Below, piece by piece: positions 33,762 to 47,488 of a stretch of 64,000 nucleotides of DNA. The stretch's first letter is position 1, and each line of letters starts with the position of its first letter. Below the pieces are notes generated by a model that searched no databases, was not told where the DNA came from, and worked only from the letters and a program-made list of their open reading frames with translations. The position numbers were made by a program, and so were the translations under genes. The stretch lies in the NCBI GenBank assembly GCA_027574665.1, contig CM050657.1, positions 25,708,700 to 25,772,699 on the forward strand, given 5' to 3'. The DNA comes from Rhynochetos jubatus (taxonomy: Eukaryota > Chordata > Aves > Eurypygiformes > Rhynochetidae).

Positions 33762-33812
33762 TTAAAAAGCACTTCTGGGGATGAAAAGTACTATATAATA
33801 ATTGCTTCCAAT
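33762..33812 (+). mobile_element. L3/CR1-type LINE tail remnant
   Basis: 'aaaaagcacttctggggatg' followed by 'aaaagtactatataat' resembles the 3' end shared by ancient L3-like LINEs, whose tail reads 'agcgctttg..ggatgaaagg' then 'cgctatataaatg'. It abuts the MIR remnant in the opposite orientation. Only about 50 bases are recognisable. Confidence 0.45.
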
Positions 33813-36800
33813 ATAAATATTTTACTCTGAAAATAAAGCTTTTCTTTTTTTATTACCACTGACTTTATTAAGCCCATGTGATTGTCTTTGTTTAAACTGT
33901 TACAGTGTGGATCATTGAAACCATGTACAACATTCAGGCTTTGCATGCAAAATTAATGGAGTTAAAATACATTATCCCTTATATTGAACCATTTTCTTAT
34001 AAAAATATTGTCTCTGCAATTCACATAAAATTAAAACAAAACAAAACAATACAACCCTTAAAAATAGCTACCCATGCATGAGCATCCCTCAGAAATGAAA
34101 ACTCATGTTACTTACACTAGTGCAGATGAATCTTGGACTGTGTCATGCCCAATTTTAATATCAATATCTCCTTGTATAGGTTTTTTTTAATTCCAAAAAT
34201 TTAAACATAGCCTGAAGTGGAACATTATTGGCTTCCTCCTGTGGGGCAACATCTATAACTGGTGCCAGTTTATGGCAGTGAGGTGTTTGGTGCTAAGTTT
34301 GTACCTGTGGACTTTAGTTACTGGTCAAGGCATATGGTAGGATCAAGAAAAAGGGGAGGGTAAACTGATAGCCAGTGCATGAAAGTCGATACATCAGGGG
34401 AAATCACTTCATAATCCAAGCATGGAACAGAAAACAAGAACAGAAGTAACAGCTAAAGGCATGAAATCTAAAAGCAGATGGTCAAGAAATCCTTAGGTTT
34501 TGGTCATAAAGTAGTACCTTCAGTGTGTTATTTATAACTTGAGACTGGCAAGGTGATCCTGCAAATGGGAAATACAAGTGGCTGAAGTGCAATCACTGTC
34601 ATCATTCTAAGTGTTCATTTGACACATATGTATACACTTTTTTTTTCCTAGAAAACCAATGATTTACAGAAGTACTGTTTAGACAATGATAAAATCTTAG
34701 TAGATGACGATCACTGCACCAGTAGGGTATGGTGTTGCTTGAAATGCAGCATGATATCGAATCAATCCCCTTCATGTCTTTCCTCACTCAAAAAAACCCT
34801 TTATAATTATTATTGGAGTAAATTAATCCACTGGTTTGATAGATACCAGATCTTGGCTTGGTTCCAGGCAACTCAATCCTGAAAAGAAAAAAGATATAGC
34901 AACAAAAGAAGAAAACAGATGTCTCAGGGTTGCATACAGAAGCCAATAATTTGCTTGGTTCTTACAAACAGGAGGCAGTGTCAGGAGGAACAGATTCTGT
35001 ATGGAAACAGTAAGTGTAAACAAGGGTAACAAATGGTTTCGGGGCAGTGTTTGCTGAATTGCATTCACACCTGCTGGAGCCTTATTGCCATGCATGGATC
35101 TCACTTATAGCAACCTTATTTTCCTTTGATGAAGTGTCTTGTGAAGTAGCTATAAACTATGTCCCACTGTGTTACCTTCAGCCTGTATTTTTAGCCATAT
35201 AATGTCCCTTTGGAGCAGAGGTTAAGCAAAGTATATAATTTTTAAATGGTAAAGTTTTGTTTCCATTTTCTGGTGGTGTGACTGAATGAAAGAGATGCTC
35301 TGAGACTGTCAAAGTTCTGTTTTCTTTGTTTTCAAACTAATCAGTTTTTTGGTGAAGTTATTTATGGGCTGCAGGTTAATCAGTTGCTGATTTCTTTTAA
35401 TTGATTCCTTATATTGCATTTAGTGTGCTTGACAATCTGCAATCAGGAAACAGTAATTGTTTTTAAATATGATATGAGAAGAAAGACCATAACATAAAAA
35501 AAGGACTATATAAAAGTTGATTCTAATCAGAGCTTTGTGAAAACTATCCCTTTGACCTCTGCAAGGCCTAATTTACTGCAAAATATAATTTTGTGTATTA
35601 CTTTCCAGATTGTCTGTCATGTAGCATTCAAGAAAAAGCAACTGTTAAGGAAAGAACGCAACAATCCTTTCTGAAATTCAAATAGAAATTCCAAATAGAC
35701 ATTTACTGAAATTCAGTATGTATTCCCAATGAATCTTTTAAAAAAAGGCAACACTCTCAATGTAAACCAAAACATCTACATCATTACACTGTTCATGCAG
35801 GCAAGTTTTTAAAGTTAAAAAGTACACAATTCAAGTTCACAATTCAACGCATATGATGTGCTGTGGAACACTTTTACCTTATTCTAAAGAGGGAGCAAAA
35901 AAATCAAGTGACTTTTTTATTTTATTTTCATTCATTCTAAGCTTGAGTATCTTCTTTGCCTTTTTGCATGGCCTTATGAATTTTATTGTGTTTGCTGTTC
36001 AGGATGTTATGATTTAGGACTTGTCATGTGTGCTACTTCTTTATGAATGTGACTTGCTTATCTGAAATATGGTTTATTGCCTGTTTACCAAGCCATGGAA
36101 TGTATAAATTTTGAGAACACTTGGAGGTCTTCGACTTTAAGTATCAATCCTGCTTTGAGCAGAAAGACTTCAGTTTTCAATTCCTTGTGGGATAAAGAAA
36201 GTAGCCAGTTCTAACATTCTATTAGAAAAAAATTCTCTCTGATCACATATCAGCTTTTACTCAAAGTCAGGTTTTCTATTAAATATCACCCAAATTTTGT
36301 TGTATCTTTAAAAACTATGGGTGCTGGATTACAGCATCCCTTTAATCCTTTCTGTCTTTGAAAACAGCAGAATTGCTAGTACTCTTCCTAGCAGAAACAA
36401 GAAGAGCTTCTATTCACATTGCCGGCAGTGCTCTTTCTAGTTCAGTCCATTTCACCATAAAGTACTTGAACTTTCTCAGTCTGCTAATATGTGTATTGAG
36501 TACTTTTGGCTTTTTTTTCCCCTTCTGAAAGTCTGTGTAGTCACGTGTCCATTACCTAGGGCAATGGGGGTTGGGGAACAATAAACAGCAAGAAAGCTTG
36601 AACCAAAGACATCAAAGAAGGCTCTGGGGAGTGTGCTTCAGGGCTGCCTCCACAACACTGCATACAATCAGGGATTCCTAATTTCAGATCAGACCCTGCT
36701 GCCTCCGCTTTGTCTCCTGGAGGGTGACTGGAGTTTCCTCTTCTCATTCTTGCAGTATTCTAGCGCATAAGAATGCTCATAAATACAGGTAGTGCTGCAG

Positions 36801-37488
36801 CTGGATCAGGCACTCTACCCTCTGGAGACTCCAACTATTTTGGTGTGATCATGTGTTTCTATACTATGTTTATCAATACTCGACTCCCAGGAAGGCACAG
36901 TAAATTGGCTCTACACAGACTTTACAACATCAGTGCTGGCACCTTTTGATTTCAGTTGACCTACATTGGAAGTAGACTACATGCACGTGACGCTGCTTTA
37001 ACTTGAAAACCTTGTTTAGAACTGAGCTGGCTCTCTGTGGACATAGCTTGTCTCTCTGACATGGTTAACTTGCAACCAAGTCAGCTCCCCATCGATTCCT
37101 TAGTTAACTACGTGAGCTAGTGAAAGGCACCTAGACAGAAAGCTGTAAAATACCTCTTAATGTGCCGAAATGTGGTGGGCCATAATTCATGGCGCATTTA
37201 TACAGAAGGCTTTGAAACCTAACTCCAAGATCTTTAACCATGGGCAGGTTGATGTTATGCTGAGACTGAGTAGTTTGGGTGGCGTCACAAGTTCCCAAAT
37301 ACATTTCCCTTAAGGCTTTAGTACCAAATCAAGGTATAGGATGGTAGCAAGGCTTTGATGTTTTGACCTGTGGGAAGAGGAGGGAACAATCACAGCAAGT
37401 GACCAAGAGATATGAGTTGACTTTCAGAGGCTGACATATTTTAAGCACTAATTTGTTTTGTTCTGGTTTTAATTATTTTCTTTTCCAG
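33813..37488. other. Unique AT-rich DNA
   Basis: No gene or repeat family recognised. A minus-strand donor word near 34115 has a short open stretch before it, but its acceptor lacks a pyrimidine tract. Confidence 0.45.
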
Positions 37489-37582
37489 TCTTGACAGAGT
37501 TGCTATTTCAAATGCTTTGGAAGTAAGAGACTATAGCAGAGTTCACTGGAGAACCCAAAAAGAGGGAGAGACACATTTTTAG
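37489..37582 (+). other. Exon-like segment (94 bp), near-perfect splice sites, non-coding or terminal
   Basis: This has the best-matching splice sites in the window. The acceptor tract 'ttttaattattttcttttcc' is followed by AG at 37487-37488, and the donor is TTTTTAG|GTAAGTAA (GT 37583-37584). If the first base completes a codon, the frame gives 30 codons (LDRVAISNALEVRDYSRVHW ...) and then TAG exactly at 37580-37582. The other frames stop early. It suits a lncRNA exon or the last coding exon of a transcript with a spliced 3' UTR. Confidence 0.35.
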
Positions 37583-40500
37583 GTAAGTAATGGTCTGAAC
37601 AGATCCAGAAGTCCCTTGATTTTAATGTTGGGTACCTGCATCATTCATATATTTGTACCCCGTGTCAACTGTTTGTTTTATCGTTGTATCATGGGGCAGG
37701 TGCTATATATACATTAACTGTGCTTTGAAATGCACCTATATACACCTATATTCTGTTGTTTTTCCTTATACTTTCTGGAACTTGATACTGCTAGGCTGAT
37801 GCTGTTGCCCACTGGTAGGTCATAAACAGCTTCTCATTGAATTTTGCATTTAGATTTGCAATTGGCATGGAATTTGTGATTTTAGAAAGTTTGAAAAGTA
37901 CTAATAAACAAGTTATCTTGCTCTACTTCCACCATTGTACTTATGTCAGTACACCTGTACTTTTCACTCTGCCAGCCATAGTAAAAAGATGCGACTTTAA
38001 GTGAGATAATTATTTTTCTGCCAACACGAAGTGAAAAAGAGGATTTTGATAGACTGGAGAGTCAATGGGATCTGCCTGAGAATCGTTTTGAGATAAGAAC
38101 CTTGGCCATGAAGCTACAATTTAAAGTGAGTCACATCCCCGTGTTGCTTACATTCAGAAATGTCACGTGCATTCCATATCTTAATGATACCCTTTAAAGA
38201 TAGTCCGGCTCTGTACAAAGAGTATTAGAAGTGTGGAGATGGAAAGATAATAAAAACTCTGTTGTGTTTTTAGTTTGCCTATTGCTCTCAGAGGAATGAA
38301 ATTAAAAATTCTTCTTGTGGATAGCCTCTAAATCAGTTCTTGTCCTCTCCTAAGTGGGATGAATGCATTATTTTCTGTTACCAAGGAATTCTTTTGATCC
38401 TAACCATTGAGTTGAAGTTTATACAATGCAACTTCTATGTAAGCAATATTTCCTATTGATCTTTTAATGATCCTATTAGTTTCTTTCATTCCCTTAATAG
38501 AAATTTTAGCAGTAATAAAAGATAGAATGGGGCAGTAATTAGAAGTGTGATTAGTTATAACATGTGTTTCTTTACCAAAGCAAAAAACCCAATAAAATGT
38601 AAATTAAAATAATGGAACTGTGTCGAGCTATCTTGAATTATATTAGAACATTCACTTTCTCTCCCTTCTAAGGATTAATATACGCTCTAAAAAGTAAATG
38701 CTTTTATTATGCAAATTCAAATCACAGTGCAATAAGTGTATTACTTTGCAAATTGCTCTTTCTCCCCCACAAATGGTACAAAAAATGAAATGACTGTGTG
38801 AGAAGATGTGGATGTTTGTGCTCTCAGGTCTTGAGCCCACAAACATTCATGTCAAAAACCCTTGCTAATTAAAATGGTCACATGGTTTTCTGTGACTCCA
38901 GTTATGTGTAAAACTGAATTTGCTGCAGAATATGGATTTGCAATAACCAAGCTTGGGTTTTCCAATTGAGCAATGGGATCAGCTTTTTGGTCCCTGTCCA
39001 AAGCAATCTCAATAGCTCTCATCGCTGCAGAGAACTAAGCACATTATTGTAGGTGGTAGCTGATACCACTTCCATCTGAGTTCTGAGGAATTTCACAGCA
39101 TCTTGTGAGATATTATTCATGATCATCACGTCATGCACAAAGGTATTTTTACATGACCAGATCTTGTGACTCTTCTCCATTTGATACAACTATCAAAGAA
39201 AACAAAGCTTTCTGGAACTGAAAGTAATTGTCAGGTTATATTTTTTTCCATCGGTCTCCTAGCAGCTGTTCTTAGTCATCATTTCCTGAGTCTTGATTAG
39301 AGTAGCTATCTCCAAAAATTAGTTAGCCAGAGCAAAGCTTGACTGTACTAAGCAGTGATCATACTCCAACCCATCCTCTCAAGTTTATTCTTGTTGGTGT
39401 AGAAAATTAATCCGTGATCAGGAATTGGAAGGATCCTATGCAAAGGTGGGACTCACACACGGACATGCTGGGTTATGCATTCCAGCCAGGTTCCTTTGGA
39501 CAGGAGTGAAAGACCTTGTTAGGACACGGTACTCGGTCTCTCTTCTGCTTTTGGAGTCCATGAGGCACATATGTAATTAGCTGCCTGCGTCTGGCAGGTG
39601 GGAGGTCTCAGCACAGGCGAAGTCTCATGGCACAGTGCTGGAAATGAGCCAAGCTCTCAGGAACTGAGGCAGGAGCTAATTCGTGTGGGTGTCACAGTTT
39701 GGAAAAATGCTTTTGAAGCTACAGAAGATGACCCTGCCAGCTCATTCACACAATCTAAAGAAAGGAAGGGTCTTTGGAAAATATGAGTTAAGGGGAAAAA
39801 AATGGAAATGATGGTTGGTTGGTGTTTTCCTCTTCCTCCTCTCCTGAAATAGTTAATAGCGAAATTGCATGTATAGCTTAGCAGCTACTGAAACAGCCTA
39901 CTCTACTGAATATGTAGGCCATAGTTTCTGCATGGTCAGCCAGACCACCCTGGTTTGTGCTTATGGAGAACAGAATTTAAGTTTTCAGGCTGTACGGTGA
40001 TATACTCAGGTGAGGGTATGCAGTCAGTCTCTTTAACTTCATGTTTCTTAGTGGAAATGTCAGCATTATCATAAATTAATAGCACAGTTTGGGCAGGCAG
40101 ACTGTTGGATTTGTGCCTGCCTTCATCAGTTCTGTAACCTCCTCAGCAAAGCACTTTACAGCACAGTGTTGCTGCAACATCTCTTGTTGGAATCAATTAT
40201 TTTTGCAATACCTGATGATGGTATCTTCCACATACTTATGTAAACATCTTGGTTGCTGTAACAGGCCTCCCATTTTGCCTGTGTGCTGTGTGCTGCTGCT
40301 ACTCTGACCTTTTATCTTTTCTAGTTAAGGTCATGTAATGTTACTGAATACCCTGGAAAGCAGCACTGAAATACTGTTCTTGCTTTAATAGTGCATACAG
40401 ATATATAGAAAAAGACCATGTTACTGATAGCTCAGTAAAACTGGAATCTCTTCCTTTTTTTCCCCATATACCACTGGTGAATTCCTGTGCATTAGAAAGA

Positions 40501-41570
40501 TGTGCAGTCTGGCTAGGGCCTATTTTCTTGTTCTTTTAGTGTCTTTTTTTAAAACAAAAACTGCATAGAGAAAAATGGGTGTCCTGTGTCTGGCTGTACT
40601 TTTATTAAAGCTTTTATCTTCTGTTGGGTTTGCTACTGTTTGGATGGGAGGTAACAGGGGAACCAGGGGGTGGTTTGAACTAATTAGTTTCCTTGCACTC
40701 CCAGGCCCTCAGCCGGATTCCTGTAAGTTTGAGCATAAAGTTTTATGGCATATGTTTTGCTCTTTATGGGAAGAAACACCATGGGGAGCTGTACTTCAAA
40801 GAATCAAGGTCCCTTTTATGCCCTTTGAACTGTACTGGTAAACCTTCCGACAGGTTACACAGTGTGACTGCTGCTTGAGCGTTCTCCTTGAATCACTCTT
40901 TTGCTCTGGCTGTTGAAGGGAACTGTAGGTCTTTGGGATGAAATTGAGAAGAGAGAAAATAGGACCTTATTAGAAATTGTGAATTCTTCTAGATGTGTGT
41001 GAGCAAGATGCAGTTCCCTGCCTGAAGCAGCATGCTGCTTCTTACTCACAAGTCCTTCTCTGGTACCTGCGCTTGTGCGGGAGTTTTGTAGAGTGCTGCT
41101 TCTGCATCCTCTTTTCAGCCTGAATTCTGGCTGATGCTCGTAGGAATATAGATGTAGGCCTGGGTTTGCCAGCAGGGAGGGACTCCTGGGTTTCTCTTGA
41201 AATATTCACATAAGTCAAAGAGTGTCTTTAGGAAGATGGCATTTTGTTATTTTATTAGTCCATATACTTTCTGATAGAGATATATATAGAGAGGATAATA
41301 TAATTGTGCACATACCTTAGCTCATAAACATATTAAAATAGAATTCTTGAATTTTCCCATTGTTTGCATGCTGCAATTCACAAACCTGATGTCTGCTTAT
41401 CCACTAATGAATGGGAAAAAAGCCTTTGATTTTCCTCACAAAAAGAATGTGCCGTGGGGAGAAAGATGCAAGGAACAAAACTGTGTGTATTGCCCAACTG
41501 GGATATGGTACGCCCTACTTTAAGACACTTACTGATGCTATTTGTTCCCCAAAGGAAAATGCTGGGTTTA
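37583..41570. other. AT-rich DNA with octamer motifs
   Basis: No gene is recognised. A perfect octamer ATGCAAAT (38709-38716) lies in an AT-rich block at about 38690-38770 with a second TTTGCAAAT near 38745-38754. This could be a POU-factor-bound element, but the word is common in AT-rich DNA. Confidence 0.4.
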
Positions 41571-41735
41571 GAAACTGCACAGCTTGGCCAAGACACTGGG
41601 AACAACTGCTGTGCAGTTATCAGCAGGTCTCTGCAAGAGCGTGGTGTTCCTGGAGAAGCACTACCTGCGCTGCGTCTGGCTCTTGCTTCTCTGATTGGGT
41701 TGCTCCTTCGCCCCTCTGCTCGTTCGTGCCAGAGC
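41571..41735. other. Locally GC- and CpG-richer segment with CCAAT box
   Basis: The segment stands out from its AT-rich surroundings, with several CpGs (near 41639, 41669-41675, 41710-41730) and an inverted CCAAT (ATTGG at about 41695). Overlapping frames are open on both strands (111 codons plus, 154 codons minus), as expected when few stop codons occur. It may be a small promoter, an unrecognised LTR piece or simply a compositional island. Confidence 0.25.
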
Positions 41736-44700
41736 CTTTCTGACCCTTCCTTTTTATGCACAGCCAGGAAAATGCAACATTTGAAGTGATATTGTTCAGC
41801 AGCTGCTACGTGGAATTTATGTCCTACTAAAGGAATGGACATCCGGCTAAATCTTATCCTACTAAGGGATTTATAAGCCTAACTCATTTATTTGCTTCTA
41901 AGGATACTTCCTTAGCTGGCTGCTTAGTTGAAGATAATTAGAGAGCTGTTAACTTTGTCGGTTTTAAAGATCCTACTGCTATCTTATGTGTTTAGTAAAT
42001 TGAAAGTAATTAAGGTTACTTGGTTTCAAAAATCCCTTTCCTGTCTGTGCAGCACAGGTCATGCCATTGCTAACACGGTAATGAATTAAACACCACCTAT
42101 TAAAATGCGGATTTTATCATCAAACAAGCTGCTTTTTGAGATGTGAGACATTCTGGAGAACTGCTGGTGAGAAATTCTCTTAGTGACATGTTTTAAATAT
42201 GTCCTAAATTCACTGGACATTTGTGTGCGTATGTATTTTGTTTTCATACGATGTAGCAGGAAAATGTTGTCTTTATCCAAGTGCACAGGTGCTTCTTTGA
42301 CTGCTGGTTTTGTTCACGAGCTGCCTCTTTGATGTGCATGGTTTGTCTGGGGATTAGATGTGCAGGATTGTAAAATATGTGAAAAATCACCAAAGGGAGG
42401 CATTCAAGGGCTAAAGAAATAAAAGAATTAAAGAAGTTATAAAATATACTGTAATAAGCCTTTTCCCAAACCTTGGTTGCAGAATCTAGTCCTCTTGGTA
42501 GCCATAAATTCTTTCAATGTAGAGCACTAACAGCCATTGTGTGTGTGATAGACATGTACTTCTTACAGCCTGGACTGTTTCTGACCTAAAGCTGCCAAGC
42601 CTATGCCAAACAGAAATGCTGGTTTTGATAATACTGTGTCACCAAAGTCATTTTTCCAGTGACTATTTATATCCATCAGAATAGTTTTGTATTGTTTCAG
42701 ATAAAGAGCAGTTTTTCTTTATTTTTGCTTTCTTTCCCCCCCTCAGAGGGGGTTTCGGTTACCTGAACATACCCCACCAGTCTGCCTTTGGTTTAAATGC
42801 ACACAGACTGATCGGGGAAAGCAGCCTGGCCTAGTACAGGGGGAGAGGGGAAGGGGGTGGAAAGTGAGCAAGCGATCTGGAGAGATTCCCTAATCCCCTC
42901 TGTTACCGGCTTTCATGGCATTTCATTTCGTATAATGAATGCAAGCCCAAGGCCAAACGGGCTGAGTAACATGATCAGATTCTTAACAGAGAATTTCTCT
43001 GTGTGTTATGACTTTCCAGGACTCGCAGTGTAGATGGTGGGAAATTCAGGCGCTGAGCAGAGGAATGGCCTTCAATTTGAGAACTAAATACAACACAATT
43101 AGGAATCTTTATGAGGAGAAAAATGGAATGAGAAATAATTAAACTCCTTTGAACAGTTTGTTCCTCAAATGGCTACTTCTTTACACCCCCCTGCTCCCCG
43201 TTCTGTTCATGCAGAAATGTCAGTTATGCAGTTTCCTTTGATCCCAAAGGATTTTTCTGATTGATTATCTCATATCCTAGAATGACACTTCATAATGCAT
43301 TGCACTGTAGTGTGATGTGTGCCAAATTTCTTAAAATATAAAATAGCATCAGGTGATGTGTCAAAGGTTTTGATGTGACTTTTCTTGGCCTAGTGTGACA
43401 AGAATATCCATTAAGCTTGAAATAGCTATGTCCTTATGAGCAAGCTTTGAAAGTAATGAGCATTACTTTCCTGAAAGTAATGATCAGGTATCTAAACAGT
43501 GCCAGCAATATGAATTGTTTTCTTGCCTGCTGATTTGCTGATATGATCTTACCCATCATGTTGTTTACACCAATAAATGAAGCGTGGCACTGGGAAATGT
43601 GATGATCTTGTAAAGTAAAAAAATCAGGAAACAACGTCTGAAAATCTCGAGGAGAATTTCTTTCCCCAGTTTTTGAGTGGCTTCTCTTAGACAATTGGAT
43701 TTCCTTCTCTTTATTTGAGATTGGTCTGGGAGAATAAGTCTAGAAAAGGAGGTGAAATTATTCTCTTACCAGCAGACTGTAATCTCCCTGGCCAGCTAGC
43801 TGCAAAAATTTGTTTGTCAGCTTTTAGTTGGTAATTGATATTAGAGACTGCTTAATGTTTAACATGGATGATAGATTGTGCCACAGACATTGTTTTAATG
43901 GTGTGAGCACCAATGAGCAGCTATCTCCTGTCAGCTGTACCCCAGACCCTGCAAAAGGATCTCTCCCAAAGCACTGCACAGTATTTTGCTTTCGCCACTG
44001 AACGTTATGGCAAAGGAAGGTACTGGAGATAGCGATCAAGGACGTATGGATTAGCTTTAATAGCTGGAGTCTTGCACCTGCCAGACTTAAAGAAGTTGGT
44101 GGAAGCAGGGTTCACACAGGTTGTGTATCACTTCTACCACCTGGGAAATAGACCTGAGGGGTCAAATGGCATCGATACATAAATTTGCTGGACAAAGTAT
44201 ATAACAGCTTATCTATTTCCAGATTCCAACCTCTTACCTCTCTTGTAATGGAGAAACCACGTAAATGAACCGTGTTTGGGTCAGATGCGTACTAGAAGGC
44301 CCATAGCAAATCAAGAACAGTGAAATATGCCTCTCCTCTGCCGTGTCTGAAAAGTTTGAAGCTTGGATCTTTCCTTGTGATACTATGATTTCCTCTGCTT
44401 CTTATTAGGAAATCCAGGTGTGTCTTGAACTATTAGTGAAAGCACAGAGTTTAAATTTCACGAGTTTTAACTTCACCATCAGTAGTTGGATGGCAGTCTA
44501 TTTCTGCTTCAGGCGCCACCACATTGTATGCAAAAGCACTGCCCTTCCCATGTAATGTGCTGGTGGATAATCACTCAGAGCCAGAATCCCTAATCAGTGG
44601 TGTACAACATGGAATAAAAAACTCCAGCTGGTTCTTATAAAAGCAGTTTCCATCTGAAAGTCAGGCTTCTTCATTCATACTTGGGTATCTAAACAATCTT

Positions 44701-47488
44701 TCTTTCAATAGGATCTGAACATGTACTGCTCTCATTAAAATCAGTGGGAAGTCAGCATGTCTGAAAATTGTGCAGCTTTATTATTTATGTACCTAGCTTG
44801 GGATTTAAATACCTAACTTCAGGGTTTGAAAAGTTTAATAACTGTTTTCTTCAAATAGTGCAGTATGCCACAGAAAATTGTTCTCTCTTACAGGAGTCCT
44901 GCTGTCTGCAGCTGAGAATTAGGATATCTGGACTCCAAACCTTTAGCTTCTCTAGTGATTGACAGCTTAAAAAAAGTCTATCTTGTCTTCAACAGTATTT
45001 AAGCATAGGCTTAGCTTTAAACCTCTGCTGAGGTGCTTTGTCAAACAGGGATGTAATACTGAATCCAGGTCTTATACATGCAGATAGAATCCTAAAGCTT
45101 CATTTCCCTGGCTTGCTGAGCATATTCTGCAACATCCTAGATGCAATTTCTTCTCCAGTACATCTGATTTAGTGCTTTTATTTTCTTCTAACCCTTAATA
45201 GATTAGCATTCTAACAAAATTAAAACCCAAGCCAAAAAAAAAAAACCACAGAGGCATTATTATTTTCCCAGGTTTGTGCTCGTGACTTTCTTCTCCTCTG
45301 TGTGTGAAGTTGCCTTGAAAACCATTTAAGTTAGGATTCCTTCAATATTACACATACTTTGGGTAGAGCCATTCTGAGGCATAGAACCTTGGAGGTCAGT
45401 TTGGCTGGTAGGCAGATGTTAAAAATGTGGGTTTTCTTGGGTGTTTTTAGAAAACTGTGTGGGTTGCAGTGCTTTGGAGTAAAAAAAACCCCTGAGAATC
45501 ATCTGCCAACAGAGTTTGTTTTCTGTCAGTTTATTTATTATCTCACAGTTTTGATACAAACAAAATAGAACAATTTTCATGCAAGAAATTCTGAACCAGT
45601 AGATAATTTGAATAATTTGCTTCAGCTGCCCTTTGGATGATGCATTCTCTTTAGTGTGATTGGTCACAGTGCACTTTAGGTCTGCTTTCAGCTTTGTGAA
45701 AGAAGATAAAGCTTCCCAGTGATGAATCATTAAGGGTTTACACTTGAGAGCGAATGTTTGTGGAAATGATAGGTTGAATGATCACTGTTTAAGGAATTCC
45801 ATTTTCAAATCCCTGATGTTGAAGTATAGTAATGCTATTTCTGTCAGAACAAGTTATCTGGATGGGTATATGAAATGTCCAAATTTCAGCGAACCAAGGA
45901 ACTTAGGAATGACTGGCTTTAAGATTTGCTTTATATGAGTTCAATTTTTACAGTTTTGGATCCTGCATACACAGAGGAGAGCCTGGCTGCTTCACTGTGT
46001 GATTCAGTACAGATAAAATTTTATGAAGCCTTCTGTGGAATTGCTTCCTTTGGTTGCATCCTTTGAGGCTACAGGAAGGCTTTTTTTTCCCCCTCCCAGG
46101 TTCACATGGGCTATTGACTCTCACAAAGAATCACAGTTTATTTTGGGATATGTTTCTCTCATCCCCTATCTGCTTCAGCCTCACACGAGTACTGTAACAG
46201 TTCGGCATGAGAAAGTACATTTTCCCGTGGATCTTCAGATATTTTTATCTGAAGCATTCTGACTTGAACAGCTTTGCAAAGGATCATAGACTATTTGAAC
46301 TATCTCTGGCCTAAATGTTACACATATTTGGAATCTGTCTTGCTGAAAGTTAGGATCATACCAAACCATATGGCAGGTTGTCCTAAGCCCAGGATCTGTA
46401 AGACACAAGGAACTGTAAGACCAGTATCAAAATTTGTATCTGACTGCTGTAGAGCAATGTGGCAGTGAAACCACTCAGAGACAATTACACTGCAAAAGGT
46501 TTTCTCAGTGTAGACACTTTGTAGTGATTTCTGAGCTCTCCAGAATCTCATGTTTCTATGGCTTTGGTGCAGTGGCAATGCTTACCAGGGCCTGATGTAC
46601 ACGGGAGTATCAGGAATAGCCAGGAAGATGAATGTCCTGTTGCAAATTGGAGGGATTTAACAAGAGATAATCTGTCCAGCAGTACTGGGGCCAGCGTGGT
46701 GAGAAAACTGTGAGCCTGAAGGCATCCATCAGAGCTGATCTTTGTTAATGATCAAAGACTAGACTCTTACTTCCACTCCTGCTGCTTTGTGCTTTGAGAG
46801 CTCAGGGTAGAAAACCCTCAGAAACAATGTGTGATTGCCAAAACAGAGAGGTTTTGTAGATGAACAGAAATTGCAACAGAATTTGTGTGAACTACGCTCA
46901 GATGTGCCCTAGAAGATAGAGATTCTCATCCTAATTCTCCTGTGTTTGGGTATCATAAAAGAGATCCTAGGATGTTCCTTCAGAAGCAGTATCATAAACA
47001 TCCTGGAAAATGAGCATTAGTGTTTCAAGAAAAAAATCTTCACAAGTGTCCAGAATAAAACTAAAAAAAAGGAAGTGTGACAAAAGTATACTGTGTAGAA
47101 ATAATGAGATGATAAATACACTGGCATGTGCGCATCTCTGGTTAGTTTTCCCACGTAGGTCCTGTGATGTGCAGCACCGTGGGACCCGAGCACTTCCCAC
47201 ACTTACAAAATGTTCCTGCAAAGCTATTCTCTGTTAATGACGTGAAGCACCCTCTCCTTCCTTATCCAGGGCCTATAGTTTCACTGCCTGTCTCTGAACC
47301 AGAGAACATTTCCTTTTGGCAATCTCTTTCAGATTCATGGGCTGGAAATACAGTATTGATAGGATGTGCTATTGTGACCTTTGGTAGCACAGAAGAAGCC
47401 TGAGATTGAGCTTCAAACTAAAATTAGGTTTTAATACCTGGAAATGAACTTACCTAAGAGAGGAGAAATCTTGTAATAAAGGAAGAGT
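41736..47488. other. Unique non-coding DNA
   Basis: No gene recognised. A near-perfect C/G palindrome (CCCCCTC-A-GAGGGGG) sits at about 42738-42752. A G-rich run follows at about 42839-42862. Two short open minus-strand segments with fair splice words lie at 43770-43799 and 44238-44291, too short to support as exons. Confidence 0.45.

Noticed and set aside
34116..34190. Minus-strand open stretch before a GTAAGT donor
   Set aside because: The acceptor side is purine-rich with no pyrimidine tract.
41378..41842. 154-codon minus-strand frame as a gene
   Set aside because: No domain and no splice support. An equally open plus-strand frame overlaps it, so composition is the likelier cause.
43770..43799. 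30-bp minus-strand exon-like segment before a CTG|GTAAGAG donor
   Set aside because: Too short for the open frame to carry information.
44238..44291. 54-bp minus-strand segment open for 18 codons with CpGs
   Set aside because: Splice words are fair, but an 18-codon open stretch in one of three frames is expected by chance.
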